Part shown: positions 46,787 through 58,868 of the stretch, piece after piece
Layout of the letters: every line of letters begins with the position of its first letter
Numbering within the stretch: position 1 is the first letter of the stretch
From: Desarmillaria ectypa
Taxonomy: Eukaryota; Basidiomycota; Agaricomycetes; Agaricales; Physalacriaceae
Direction: 5' to 3'
Assembly: GCA_030407005.1 (NCBI GenBank)
Contig: JAUDYN010000005.1
Span: forward strand, 124,001-188,000
DNA length: 64,000 bases
Program-made: the position numbers and the translations under genes
The notes under the pieces: generated by a model
The model's input: the letters and a program-made list of their open reading frames with translations, nothing else
Database searches by the model: none
Told to the model about the DNA's origin: nothing

Positions 46787-48572
46787 GAAACCTTGGCACC
46801 GTTTTTATTTTTATGTGAGTATATCAGCTTTCCAGCAAACTTCCTAAAATAGGCTGCCTCTGCTGACGTGGATACGTATCCAAGTCAACGTCGAGTCGTT
46901 TGGTTTGAACCACCGGGTCGTCAGAAGTATCATGGATCATGGATAGAGATAAAGGTCACAATTCGCAAGCCAAGAGTTACTCGCGATTATTTTGGGTCTT
47001 CCGAGCACCGTGGGCGGACACTAAGAGTTACAGTCGGCATACTTGACACTGAATTTGAAGGCTCTACCTTCTTTGTCTTAGATCCTGTTATTCCTCCTGG
47101 TCGCTTTGAGAGGAGATCTGAGGAGATATTTTCAATTTTGTGGCAGGCAACAATATTGGACTGATTACCTGTTTTTGAAGTTCGCAGGGCTGAGAGAAAC
47201 GCGCCGTGTCACCTCACAGCCACATCTTCCGCCTCTTTCGGACGTCCAACTTCGTTCACCCTTCGATCAAGCCACGGATAGCTGCAGACGTAAAAGCTGG
47301 TAAAAATAAAGTCAGGGCTGGCCTATGTTCCTAAAATATGGCCAGTGAACTGACTGTTCCCGTACATTTCCGACCACCGCGCAAAGTTTACGGAAAAACG
47401 ACAAAGTTCACTCGGTTTTATGATAATACTTTTTACGCCAGTTGTCTAGAATCGGAACAGCAGCGGCGAACGTTCATTCCCTGGTAAGTTAGATCTTTTT
47501 TTGTTGCATAGTACATTCAACTTATTAGCGCATACTTTGTTTCATACTAGAAGCTGACCTGGGTAACCAGCGGGGAAGGAATTTCTTCCGTAAAGCTCTC
47601 ATCTATTGCCAAATCAGCCTTCGGGGTCCTGTCGACTTATGGAATTCCTGTTTACATCCACATTGCTATGCTGTTCTCCGTTTTTCGTTTTTCATCGAGT
47701 TCTAAAGAAGACTCGAAGATTAATCACCGCTCGCTGTCTTAGTGTCAGTTTCTTCATGCTATTCACTCCGGTGAATGAACGGAAATCCCGACATTTTCTT
47801 GGGTACAGGAATATCCTAAGGTCTGGCAACTTGCTCTCGTTATCGCCTGGATATTCGGTAGGTCTCGCCGAAACACCGTGTTCCTCTATTTTACCCTGCT
47901 CGGCATATCCAGGACATTTTTATTGATCAGCCTCCAATTCATCCGAGTCAAAGTCGGGCGCTCTATTGAAAATGTGAGTCCCCCGTTGTCTCCTGACAAT
48001 ACAGCCGCATGGTAGTTCAGTTTTGGTCAGAAACACTACCTTTATATCGTGGAATGGAACGGCCTACGTTTCTTGTTGACTCGGACGTTATTCTTTACTC
48101 CGTTTATGTTTATATCCTCTCGTCACTCTTCACCTTTGCATCCCATGCTCCTACAATACCTCCTTGACGTAGCTTACATTACTGCTTTGACCTAGCCCAT
48201 TTCCCCCCTGAATTATGCTCACCGAAGCCTTGCCGAGGCATTGCCCTGAGACTGGGTCTGAATACTGAGTAGCTACACGCTTTATAACTTCATTCAAAGG
48301 CGGAAGTGGGACCGTACAGACTCCGAAGCCGGTGTTTGCGCGTATTTCAAAATGAAATCCGCGCCGGTTCTTCATCTTGAACTGAACTTCCATGCACGCG
48401 GAACATAGTTACCGACAAACTGGGTTTGTTCTCCTGTTAGCCTTTATTATTTCACTAACAAAGGTTTTTGTTATAAGGCGGTGATTTGTTGTGGTTGAGC
48501 CAACGTGGCCTTGTCCATAAATATCCTCCGCTCCTTGGCGTCACCGTCGCGTTTTTACGTCGCAGAAAAACC
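46787..48572. other. no confident gene
   Basis: Plus frames at 46868-47164 (98 codons, VWFEPPGRQKYHGSW and on) and 47606-47926 are open but unrecognised. Around 47.82 kb VWQLALVIAWIFG followed by GTAGGT looks like a membrane-span exon, but it could not be extended. Confidence 0.4.
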
Positions 48573-49215
48573 ATGGTACCCGATCCAGTTGAAGTCATTG
48601 ACTTGACAGAGCTTACCGACTCTTCTGACGACGAAGAAGACCTTGATGCCAACCAGGATGAGATCCAATCCTCTTCTGAAGACGAGGGTAGTTCATTTGA
48701 AGGTGGTGAAGTGGCTGTTGACGCGACATCTCGTGCCGCCCTTCACCAAGCTATTGCCTCTATTTCAGAGAGCCAGCTGCGCCAGGTTATCACTAATCTA
48801 GTGGACAACGTTCCTGCTGTTGAGCGAGCGATGACTAGAGAGCTCGTATCTTTCTATCCGAGGTCTCGAGTAGCAGAACCCCGATGGGAGACTTGTGGCA
48901 ATTGTGGCGAAGAATATGATCTGGAGGTGAACCGAGAGCCCAACGAGTGCAAATTTCATCCTGGTATAGTGTTTTACTTCGTTATTTCGTATCCGCAAAA
49001 CCTAATATCAATACTTTACAGGCGAGATCGAGGTTGACGAAGCAAGCTTTGTCGACTGGGATGAGAATTGTCGTGGCCCTATGGACACCCTTGCGAACCA
49101 GCGCGCTTACCCAGAGAATTTTATCTGGACTTGCTGCGAAGAACACACCGGAAGTGAGGGATGCGTTATTCAAGAACACATGCCCGCGGTACCACGGAAA
49201 AAGCAGCGACTCTGA
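48573..49215 (+). CDS. small acidic Cys/His-rich protein, copy 1
   Basis: Exons 48573-48963 and 49022-49215 (585 nt, 194 residues). N-terminus acidic (MVPDPVEVIDLTELTDSSDD, beginning with a SUMO-interaction-like VIDLT). Then a helical segment ALHQAIASISESQLRQVITN. The C-terminal half holds a Cys/His pattern: CGNCGEEYDL, CKFHPGEIEVD, FVDWDE, FIWTCCEEHTGSEGC. This CxxC..C.x.H..W..CC..GC layout looks like a compact zinc-binding module shared with the next gene. Function unknown; nuclear location is a guess from the acidic, SUMO-like N-terminus. Confidence 0.72.
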
Positions 49216-49597
49216 TCACACGAGCACTTATGATGTAAGTACATCGTTTCGTTCCTCGATATATAATCACTGACGTCGGCCCCGGATATCATTGATTCAT
49301 CGATCACTCTATTCGGCCTCCTCTAGACGGATTCCGCTTACGAATATAAGTTTATGACCCTCTTGCATCATTGTACTGCGTCGGTGCTAGCGTATTAATT
49401 TCCTGATTTGGGATCGCAGTCTTTCAACTTTTATTGTTTCCTATGTTTTCCGCTAGTGGCGTGTGACTGTGACGCTTGGATGCTATTTAATATCTGCCGT
49501 TGTGCCAATGATATTACAGTTTCACATTCCTTTATATTCCGTAGCTTTTACCTTTCGCCGCTTACCCTTCCTTCTTGATCTTTCAACTGACTCCAGC

Positions 49598-50276
49598 ATG
49601 AACGACGGTTCAGTTTCTCGTAACCCAAGGATTGCTCATCGGTCTCATGTCCTCGAACATGCCATTCAATCCACGCCCTCATCCAGTCCATGCTCGTCTC
49701 CCTCGCCCCAATCTGACATTGATTCCGATGATGGGTTCTGGATAGACGAAATGGAATTGCAATCAGTCATCGCGTCTACCTCAGAATCTCAGCTTCGTGA
49801 TATCATTGAGAAACTAGCCAGAGAGAACTCACTCATACGTCGCGCCTTTGTTCGCGAACTTCGCTGTAGATCAGCAGACATGACACCCTCCAGCTCCCCA
49901 TCCCGGCACCGACGAAAAGTTCTACACAAAAAGCGGCGCAGCTCTGAACCAGTGCATTACTTCCCATGTACCACATCATCGCCGTCATGCATCAACTGCG
50001 GCAGGGTTTTTCTGAATGGTTGGTATGGTGGCCTTCAAAAGTATCTGTCCGACGGGCCCTGTGCCTATCATCCAGGCACGTCTTTTCATATGAACATAAG
50101 CTTATTAACGTAACTGTCGAAGTTTTTCAGGAACACTCGAAACTTTCGAATTCTCGCCGACGATCAATACACGTGGAAGGCCTGGACATACAATGAGGAT
50201 GTGGACGTGTTGTGAAGGGGATCCTGACACATCCGGATGTGTGTTTGCGAATACGCATCACGTAGGATCATTTTAA
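49598..50276 (+). CDS. small Cys/His-rich protein, copy 2 (tandem paralog)
   Basis: Same architecture as the gene just upstream: Ser-rich acidic start (MNDGSVSRNPRIAHRSHVLE), helical ELQSVIASTSESQLRDIIEK, then CINCGRVFLNGW, CAYHPGT and MRMWTCCEGDPDTSGCVFAN. A model with exons 49598-50079 and 50123-50276 gives 211 residues in phase, but its donor (GTCTTT) is weak. A GC..AG intron ending at 50130 would also keep the frame. A basic stretch (RRKVLHKKRRSSE) could be a nuclear signal. Confidence 0.65.
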
Positions 50277-51829
50277 TTTCACCATGTAAGTTCGGGGCCA
50301 CATTCCATCCCAATGTACTTTTTTAAAGTTTCTTACTCATCCGTTTTAGATCAATTTGCATTTGAAGTTTCTGCCATTCCTAGAGTTCATTCTCCAGCAG
50401 CAGCTCTAAGTCGTCCAGCTTGTACAAAATACATGCTTTTCATGCGTAGTAGTCCCGATATCTAACATAGATATCACGTACCTTCCTCATAACGCAATTT
50501 TACACCAGATCAGTTTTCGGTCCAATATCCAGTCAACACAAGTGGCGCGAACCACATTGTGAGGGTCTATCAGGAGGAGAGTATAAGGGCTATCTCCTGG
50601 ATACCGCTTCGATATGCCGAGTGTCAAGCGCAATGCCTCTTTCGACGCAACCTGTAATGTACGGCTTCGCCCTCGCAGCCCTTCGTAGTGTGGTGCATAC
50701 AAGCATTTCCTGTCACTATTAAGGAACTTGTCATTTCTCCTCTATTACACTTCGGCGCCGCGGCCTCAAACATCTAGCCGCTGCGCGTCTCCCACTATAG
50801 CAACCAAGGACGACGTGCTTGGTACGTGGCGTGCACATTTATGAAAAGTAATTTCTACGCAATGCGAATAATAATAAACGACGAATGAGGTATTCAAAAA
50901 ATTCACAGCTGAAAAAAACAAACGTTACCACCAAGAGGTTTAGATTAAATGTTGCCGGCATGCTCGAGGAGAGCACATTCATGCCGTTATGAACTATGCA
51001 CCAATTATCTGACCAGTCATAGAACACACATTTCGGCCATAGGCTTTCGGGCTTGTTACCTGCGTATCGCAATAGAAGAGCCGCAACACCGTGGACGGGA
51101 ATAGAACGAGCAGCAAATTTGCGGACAGCTGTTCCATTGTCAGTGTGAGACCAGAGGTCCTGAATGATGCGAATTAGAGACCCAAGTTTCTTATGTAATG
51201 TATGCATCTGCATACCCGAGCTAAGCATTGTCTGCCCGCGCACATCCATGGTGACTCCGTTAATCGGACTATCATATCCATTGCTTCTTCATGCACGTTT
51301 ATCTAAGGGAAAATTCGGTTCGGGAGCCTCTACAGCGTGGTGGCCGTGACCGTATCATCATAAAAATAATCCCATTTTGACTCTGCCCGCTCCAGTACTG
51401 AGCCGGGTGTTTTGGGTCATTTGTATCATCAGGCTAATAAACGCGGGGCGGTCAATACGGTGGCGTGTCTTGGGGGAGAACGAAAAAAAAACCTACATTA
51501 TAGCCCCGTCTAAATGATACTAGTTCTGTGCCTACGACAGGATCTTGGTTAATGGCAATCATTTCTTCATTCTTGAGAACTTCCAAGGTTTGATTAGATA
51601 TTGATGTGAGCTGGGAACGAGAACGAATTATATTAGGCAGCCTTCAAAGGAAAAGAATACTGACATTAGTTCCCTGTTATGACCGTAAAAATCGGACGTC
51701 CAAGCGTGGAAGGAATTTCTGGCGCAAAACGGAGTCAGATACAGATCCCAATAGGCAGGAAAGCCTGACACACCGATATCATCGGTTGTTTACGGACTAT
51801 CAATCTACACTGTCAGAGAAACAAAAAGA
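50277..51829. other. no confident gene
   Basis: A minus frame at 51249-50839 (136 codons, starts MDVRGQTMLSSGMQMHTLHK) and another at 50702-50487 are open but unrecognised. They may be parts of one minus-strand gene. Confidence 0.35.
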
Positions 51830-51924
51830 ACTTGAACTCACTCTCCAGGAATGACAGAGATTGCTGGCCCAGATTCAGGGCTGCAGCTGGAAGATAACAA
51901 GCGTTAAGACATGACGCGCAAGGC

Positions 51925-52458
51925 ACATAGATGGGGTCCGACTCACCCGACCCCATTGACATATAGAATATAGCATCGGAAGCCTTCCTGCGGCAGTTGC
52001 AAGGTCCGTTATCACATTGGCCATCCTCAAAAACTCTACAATCAAATGGTTGTTATTATATCTGTGTTACAACGAAGAAATGCTCACTTACACCCAATCA
52101 TGCCCTCACAGATAATATCGTCGAAGGGTACTAGCATTAATCATTACAAAGCTTTCAAGGACAGAAGTAACAACTACATACGCAGTTGTCATATATATTG
52201 ATGTTGCAATCATTAGTAGATGTTATGGTAACGGACATTTCGGACTCACTTGAGAAGGTCGAAACCCCACGTCTCGCGGAAAAGTCTGGCATCTCTGCAA
52301 TTATATGAGTACGGCCACTTTTCATTGAACTTCAGACCTTTCCTCGTTTTGATATGATCCGGGATAAATCTGGCAGGTGTACCAACCCGAATCGCCGTAC
52401 TAGGAGAGGATGAGATTCGTTCGTTAGATGGATATCGAGAAAAGCTTTCAGCCCACAA
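51925..52458 (-). CDS. possible cysteine-rich protein, unrecognised
   Basis: Minus-strand segments look coding and can be strung together by short introns: SFSRYPSNERISSSPSTAIR, KTRKGLKFNEKWPYSYNCRD, NINIYDNC, PFDDIICEGMIGC, FEDGQCDNGPCNCRRKASDA. Splice-like GTGAGT, GTATGT and GTAAGT donors follow the first pieces. The even spacing of cysteines suggests disulfides and a secreted or lumenal protein. No start or signal peptide was located, so ends are approximate. Confidence 0.35.
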
Positions 52459-52907
52459 TGCCTACTTTCCTACCACAAGACAACGTCATAAATATGAATT
52501 AGTGGGTCGAAAAGCAGGGACGAGCCGACAATCCAAGGGAAGGTATACGGTCCGTCAGATTTCGCATTCCGGAGGGAAACCGTTTCGCGTCTTGCAATTG
52601 ATGTAAGTGCCAAGAAGGTCGCATGTATTATGACGGATTTTCCACGATGTCACCATCCGAATTTCGCTGCTTCTCCGCGTAGCAGTTATCTGTGTTCATG
52701 TACTCATATACCACGACCTGATGTAGCCTCTACTGACAGACAGTATTAAATTGAAGATATGCGACATAATAACGAACCTTAAGACCCAGTGATACGATTA
52801 ATTCGGCCGTCTGGTATATTATATCTTCGTTGATGTTACACTATGAGTAAAATTTAAAGGTGAGAAGGACCCTGCAGATGTGGACCTGACGAACATAGTG
52901 GACATTC

Positions 52908-53222
52908 CAAGCTGCGGACGGTCAGAAACAGGGAACGGAAAAGATACCTTTGAGAAAGGACGAACTGTTGTAACCCATGACTACAAATGATCATTAATTA
53001 GCTAGCACGCAACGATGAAGTGATAATCGGAGCTGGTATTTCGAGTGAATAAGCAAGCGAGGGTAGGCGTGTTTTAAGCGATTACATCCTCATTTTGTAA
53101 CGCTAAACAGACGTGTTGATGTTGCAAAAGGACGGGAACTCCTGGTCATCTGGGCAAAATCACGATGGATGTTCACAGGATAGTCGAGGCCCAACCGCAG
53201 TTACTTATTTCCACTTCCCCTC
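52908..53222 (+). repeat. direct repeat, copy 1
   Basis: Begins AGCTGCGGACGGTCAGAAAC and matches 55897-56300 over most of its length (ACGAACTGTTGTAACCCATG, GCTGGTATTTCGAGTGAA, CTTATTTCCACT). It lacks about 90-100 bp present in the other copy. Confidence 0.7.
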
Positions 53223-53747
53223 CCCCGAGGCACTTTTTGATGTAGGCAACAGATCCGGTAGTTTGCAGGGTCTCTGCTCAGACCTTTGTTGGGAAAATAC
53301 CTCAGAGGCTGGAGCTCTGCTGCACCAGAGTGTACGGACTCGCATACCCCCAACAGCGACGGCGGCATCGAGATTCAAGAAGAGAAGAAGTGCGGAAATG
53401 GATGACGGGGAAACAAGCCCATTCTTCAAAGGCACCACAACAGCCCGTGCTTACCATAGGCGCCTGGCTGTCGAACACTTACTGGCGTATGATTTAATGC
53501 GCCAGAAAACGTTCCATCAGGCTGTTGCTAAACGGGGTACTTAGCTTTACTCTGAAGGTTGCAGACTTCTGAGAGCATAAATTTCACTGTGCAAATAACG
53601 GAGCCTTGAAAGTGGCAGTTGTTGAAGTTCGACCATGCGGTGCGACCGCAAGAACCAAGTAACGCCAAGTGCTCCATGGGACCTGATAGATTTGGTTACA
53701 TTCAGTGTGCAGCGATTCCGAAAAGAAAATTCTACCTTCTGTGAAAA

Positions 53748-54053
53748 TTAAACCACTGTGAGTACGCTCAGGTCAAGGATTTCATGTGGACAAGGCATGC
53801 AAATTCCGAAACTTGTCGTCACTTCACTGATCTCTTCTTCGTCACTCCCGTCACTACCAACAACCTGAAAGAACACGAAATCATCCAAAGAGGAGGATGC
53901 GTGTGAAATAATGTACCAGCATCGATGTGAGCCCAGGTGTTTTTTGAGATACTTTGCGGCTTCCTTGAAGATGGACTTGTTCATTCTTGTTCCTTTGCTT
54001 GGAATACTGAATCCCCAGCAGCATCGCGGACTGTCCTGAAAGGTGCATTCCAA
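53748..54053 (-). CDS. unrecognised small protein
   Basis: A minus frame of 101 codons with coding-like, non-repetitive composition (KEAAKYLKKHLGSHRCWYII, acidic SDGSDEEEISE). No family is recognised. It lies downstream of another minus-strand frame (54648-54226) and might belong to the same gene through an intron. Confidence 0.3.
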   Translation of the reverse strand: MECTFQDSPRCCWGFSIPSKGTRMNKSIFKEAAKYLKKHLGSHRCWYIISHASSSLDDFVFFQVVGSDGSDEEEISEVTTSFGICMPCPHEILDLSVLTVV

Positions 54054-54225
54054 AGAGACTAATCAGCAAGTGGCAAGATTTGATGGAACATGTGGGCATT
54101 GGATGCAAGACAGCAGAAAGAAAACTGGGGTGGTATAAACGACGGAAATATGTGCATTACGTGCACCTGACAGACACCGATGAGAGCATTTCCCGTAACG
54201 ATGATTATACACTGACCAGTGGGGA

Positions 54226-54648
54226 CTAAGCCGCGTCCTCAAACCACATAGGGCCCTCGGGACATCCAAGCTCCTTGCTGAGTATCTCCACGACCTCAGC
54301 ATGGTCCTTATCCTCAAGCTCCTCGTCCTCCTGGGTGTGGTTCGAGTAGAGCGCAAGGGCCACATCGTAGTCAACGGAAATGGGACACGCGAACTTGATT
54401 ATTGTGCGACAGAGGTGTTGGAGATGGCGGACTGTGTTGATCATGGAGTACACGACGAGGCTTGCTCGAACGTCTTCGGGGTCATCGCTCTTTGGTTCCT
54501 TGATGAGGTTATGTTGGCGCGCATAGTTGATAAGCCACTGGTAGATAACGCCGAATCCATACTGGTATCGATACGGAGGGTAATCTGGGTCGGTGACTTT
54601 GTATTCGATTGGGAGCTGGGCTGCGTTCGAGCTCCAAAACCGGTCCAT
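54226..54648 (-). CDS. unrecognised conserved-looking protein
   Basis: 140 codons from MDRFWSSNAAQLPIEYKVTD to ELGCPEGPMWFEDAA. Composition is typical of coding DNA: YRYQYGFGVIYQWLINYARQ, SLVVYSMINTVRHLQHLCRT. Upstream in the same frame, EIILRLYSSTDSNVE continues back to a TAG at 54696-54694, before which the frame is again open (MTHTLKLKKRIDDIL, from 54741). That TAG is preceded by CATTTTG and could be a splice acceptor rather than a stop. Function unknown. Confidence 0.45.
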   Translation of the reverse strand: MDRFWSSNAAQLPIEYKVTDPDYPPYRYQYGFGVIYQWLINYARQHNLIKEPKSDDPEDVRASLVVYSMINTVRHLQHLCRTIIKFACPISVDYDVALALYSNHTQEDEELEDKDHAEVVEILSKELGCPEGPMWFEDAA

Positions 54649-54971
54649 CTCTACGTTCGAGTCAGTGGAAGAATAAAGGCGCAGAATTATTTCCTACAAA
54701 ATGTCGTCGATACGTTTCTTCAGCTTCAAAGTATGCGTCATCTTGGACGACCATGTCAGTGTCTCCAGACGCCATGGGTCGCGGTGAGAGTAGACATTGA
54801 GATTACATAAGTCAACAAAGATACATAAACTCCTGGTCGGAGAATAGACACCCACTAGATTCGCTTCAGGCCCCCCTTTAACAAGCCATCCATGGAAGCG
54901 TAGATGGGGATACTGCTCTCAGGTAATCCGTGGCAATTAAATGAGCAAGCTTATCGTGCGTTTCGAACGTT

Positions 54972-55846
54972 TTGAAGGAGATATTCACTATGCTATTTAC
55001 GGGGTGGGGCTCGTATGGGGGACTCTTTAAGTATAACCGACAAGCTGTTGAGGATGCCGCTAGAGACGGGGCTGACAGTGGTAAATCGCTGCCATTTGTC
55101 TGGTGGAAGGTTCGACCTGAAGTCCTTTACTTCGGAGAGTATTTGTTCAACAAGAGTGCATCCGACTTGAACCCACTTCTGCTCAAAGCTTTGGCACACA
55201 TTGGTTCTTCATCGAAAGTGAAATTCTCCTCTTTATTTTTCCAAGTTCCCCTTGGACAGCTATAGCGGATCCATCGTCCATCGTACGATTCTTCCTCGTT
55301 TTATTGTACTTCGATTGACCGATCATACACCAGGAACGAGGGACAGAGTTCGTGGAGCTTGCTATCTACCAGAAAAAAATAGCACAGCAGCAGCAGCTCT
55401 GGGTTGAAACGGGGGCCTACGGTGATGATAAGACTCCTCAGAAGGAAAGGAAGAAGCCCGTATCGGAATACCTCCTTCGCCCGATGAAGAAACCTCGGAA
55501 GACGGAAACGATACCGCATTTAAGCACGTCACTGCGCTCACACAAAGTCACCACCACTAGCGCCGAGCACAGCGATACTGACCCAAAGTCGGAATCTAGC
55601 CTATCCAGCGTTCCTAGTACGCCAACGACACCTTCAAACCAACCGCAGAAGGGTAAGGGAAAAGAGATTCTGAGAAACCTGGTGGTCGAAGTATTCGAAT
55701 TCTGTACCGAGACCAGAGACGTGAACGAATTATCAACATTATCATCTTCAAAAAATGCCAAAAAAATGCCAAAAACTCGTTCTCCTTACCAACTGCAGTT
55801 AAGTCCTGCACTCTCTTTTACACCACACGACTTGCACGCGACTTAA
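54972..55846 (+). CDS. unrecognised two-exon protein with basic Ser/Pro-rich tail
   Basis: The first part (FKYNRQAVEDAARDGADSGK, FVWWKVRPEVLYFGEYLFNK, NPLLLKALAHIG) ends near 55240. An acceptor ACACCAG at about 55332 starts the next piece (ERGTEFVELAIYQKKIAQQQ, then KPVSEYLLRPMKKPRKTE and a Ser/Thr/Pro-rich tail with SSLSSVPSTPTTPSN), stopping at 55846. The KKPRK clusters suggest a nuclear protein. The intron donor is uncertain and no family is recognised. Confidence 0.4.
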
Positions 55847-55896
55847 GCACCTAGTTCCTCGATTGGACTTCAGTTGTTGCCATGCCTGGGAGAGCA

Positions 55897-56300
55897 GCTG
55901 CGGACGGTCAGAAACAGGGAGTGGGAGAGATACTTTGAGAAAGGACGAACTGTTGTAACCCATGACTATCAAGGCTCATTAATTAGCGAGCACGCGACGA
56001 TGACGACGCAGAACCGGCGTACATGGAAGTCGACAAACACCATTCTCGAGCGCGAAAACTGGAAACGAAAAAAGGTTGAGGAAAGGACGGACTGCGGAAA
56101 GCGTGATAATCGTAGAGGCTGGTATTTCGAGTGAACAAGAGAGCGAGAATGAACGTGTTTGATCAAGTACCTCGTTTTGAAGCGCCAAACAGAGGTGTTG
56201 ATGTCACAAACGAAGGAGAGTTCTTTGTCATCGGAGCCAAATCACGGTTGGCGTTCACAAGAGGGTTAAGGCCCAACCTCGGTCATTTATTTCCACTCCC
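55897..56300 (+). repeat. direct repeat, copy 2
   Basis: Longer partner of 52908-53222, in the same orientation, about 3 kb downstream. The extra internal part is at about 56010-56100. Confidence 0.7.
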
Positions 56301-58322
56301 TTCCACCTTTTGATGCGGGTAGTGACGGGCACCATGGCTCTAGTACGGTGCATAGCAGTATGCGGACGGCGGCTGCGGATACTGGTGCTATCCCATGAGT
56401 CACATAGACTGCACACCTGCGGTGCCGATACCATACGGCGATCACTCTAATGGTCCGTAAAATACGGACTATTCTGAAAGCATACGGCCGTTTAGGGATG
56501 ACACTAATAGTACCCCTTCCTTTCGCTGTTACGTACAACCAGTACAGGATGCGAAAGATCGGGTTTAGACGTAGTTTACACAAGGGTAATCGTCGAGTGA
56601 GTACCCACGTACCGATGCTCACCCACTCCACTCATGTGTCTCCGCCTCTCAGGCCGAAAGCGAGACACAAATCCTCTCCGCCTTTGCATTAGCAAGGCCG
56701 CAAGCGAGAAGGACAATGTGCGTGAATTGTTGCTATACCAACGCTTCCCACATCCCCCTCACTCTCCACCTAACTCAGGTCGCAAGCGAGTCTATATTCC
56801 CTCCGCCTTCGAGGCCGCAAGTGAGGAGAATATAAGTGAGTCGAACTCCCGCTCTTATCTTGACAGCGCTCGGTAACTCCCACCAGACAGGTCGCAAGCG
56901 GAGTCAGAGCATATTTGATTTAGCGACGACACCTGGCGAGCGGGGAAAAATGGAGAGACCAGCCTCTCTCCGTTGCGCCCTCACCGTCTCGCCAGGTATG
57001 ATCCAACATTCTCTCTCTGTTGCTTAGTTCTCACTGCCTCGGTAGTTTACGTCTTTACCCACCCTCAAACGTCTCTCCTGTTCATATCCTGTTTGTCTTT
57101 CATCTTCACAGACCACGTACCATACAGAACGTTATGCCACGTAGCTACATCGTTTGTATTCCCACCCTGCGACTCATACACGACGCAATCCACCTGGGTC
57201 CCTCTCACCGTGTGGGGGGGGCCCGTTCCTTGGCTACACTCGCTCTCAGTCAGCCGAACTCGAGACGATTGGGAGGTTGCAACCGAAAAGACATGGGCGG
57301 TATTGATGCCCGCGTTTTCGAGAATTTCGTGATCCTTACTTCTTAATGAATACTATTTATTGACCTGCTGTATATATAGATGATCAATACTCATCAAGAG
57401 GATATGAGGAGGTGGTGCGACACCCACTTTAGTTATGCTCGTACTGATATGATTGCGTCAACTCTGTACACGGTATGTACCCGTTAGCACCATTTCAATG
57501 GCTGGCTGGGCGCCAATGGTACAGTAACCATCCCTAGATGCTGGTAACATACGGTGTTTTTGCGAAGTCTAGTGAGACGATGCCCAGACTCTGAAGTTGC
57601 ATGGGCCGACAAAGATGCTGAATATAGTTCTGTAGTCTTTCCAAGTGGAGCGAGCATTGCGTTTTGGTTCCATCAGTTGCGCAGCCAGGAGCGTAGACAT
57701 AGCCTGATTGTCGTAACAAACTGCCCTAGAGTTCTGCTGCACTTGAGTAGAATATGAATTTGTATATCTGACCAGGATTGCACCGTGGGTGATGCGACGC
57801 CAAGTGCAGAGGGAAGAAAATCCATTATACAAAGTGCATCTTATCAGCAGGATATCACGCGCCCTAATGACTTGCCGGCATGTTTGGGTGAGTATACTCA
57901 GAGGTATGTGCCAGAAATCGGCTCCATGGTTTTGGGTTAAAGTTTTCGATGATCATAACACGCGACCGTGACTGACTGGCAGTTTCTAGATGGTTCTGTA
58001 CCATCATCAACTCCTTGCGGCACGGTATACTTAACGTATACGTGCAGAAGGCTCCATACCTTGCCTCGAGTCGTGCCTCGTTGCCCTGCCTTATTGCAGA
58101 CTTTGTCGTTCATGGCTGTAGAGTCTCCCTTGGAGGCTCAGGTTGGCCGGGAAACATCGGTGGAGCCAGACCTAGGTACGATCGATAGGCTGCGATATGG
58201 AGTAAAACGTCATTGATCCATCACGCAGACGACGGACATAATACGTGCGAGACACAAAGAAAGGTTTCTTCTCATCTCTCTCTTTCCTTCATTCAATTTA
58301 CTAATAGCCGTTGCTGTAGTCA
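56301..58322. other. no confident gene; short dispersed motif repeats
   Basis: Around 56650-56910 the motif GGCCGCAAGCGAG or close variants recurs about five times (for example GGCCGAAAGCGAG, GGTCGCAAGCGAG, GGCCGCAAGTGAG), spaced irregularly and often with CTCCGCCTT upstream. The remainder has only short frames without family resemblance. Confidence 0.45.
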
Positions 58323-58868
58323 TTGAAACCCAGGCTTACCGTTCCAATGATGCCTGTACCGGGACAAGCTGAATTGACTCTACACTCTCCTTCTACGATT
58401 ATCGGAACACCCTTCGATATCGATTCTCCACGATTCGAATACCCTTTCCCCGAGTCTTCATCATGCCCTACGGAGACGCTGCACAGCCTCACTTCTGCTG
58501 CATCTTCGATATCCAGTCTGGCATTCTTGCAATCATCTCTCAATCATGACATTCCTGCTCTTCTCCCCGTCCGTACAAAAGTGCGTACAGATACGATCCC
58601 GATACCCCCTGGATTGGTTGAAAAACGCCATCGATGGAGTCTCAATGAGCGCAAAATGAGCGGTCAGGGTGAGGACGGCTCTGATCAGAATAAGGGTATG
58701 TCGTCTATCAGCGCAAATCATCTCCTGACTGTCGATCTTGTAGGCGATCAGCAGTCCAAACGTAATAATAATGGTAGTTTTGTCGGTGCAACTTCCCGAC
58801 CCACGGATGCTGATTTTCAGAGCAGCGGAAAGCGAACGGCGACGGCACAGCTTTTCAACAGGTCGTGA
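58323..58868 (+). CDS. low-complexity hypothetical protein or exon
   Basis: Open for 181 codons, rich in Ser, Pro and Thr (SPRFEYPFPESSSCPTETLH, SLTSAASSISSLAFLQSSLN), and preceded by a splice-acceptor-like TTGCTGTAG. A possible membrane segment (LTILMTVVILVAFFAIDI) occurs downstream at about 59080 in another frame. It may be one exon of a longer gene. Function unknown. Confidence 0.4.
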   Translation: MKPRLTVPMMPVPGQAELTLHSPSTIIGTPFDIDSPRFEYPFPESSSCPTETLHSLTSAASSISSLAFLQSSLNHDIPALLPVRTKVRTDTIPIPPGLVEKRHRWSLNERKMSGQGEDGSDQNKGMSSISANHLLTVDLVGDQQSKRNNNGSFVGATSRPTDADFQSSGKRTATAQLFNRS

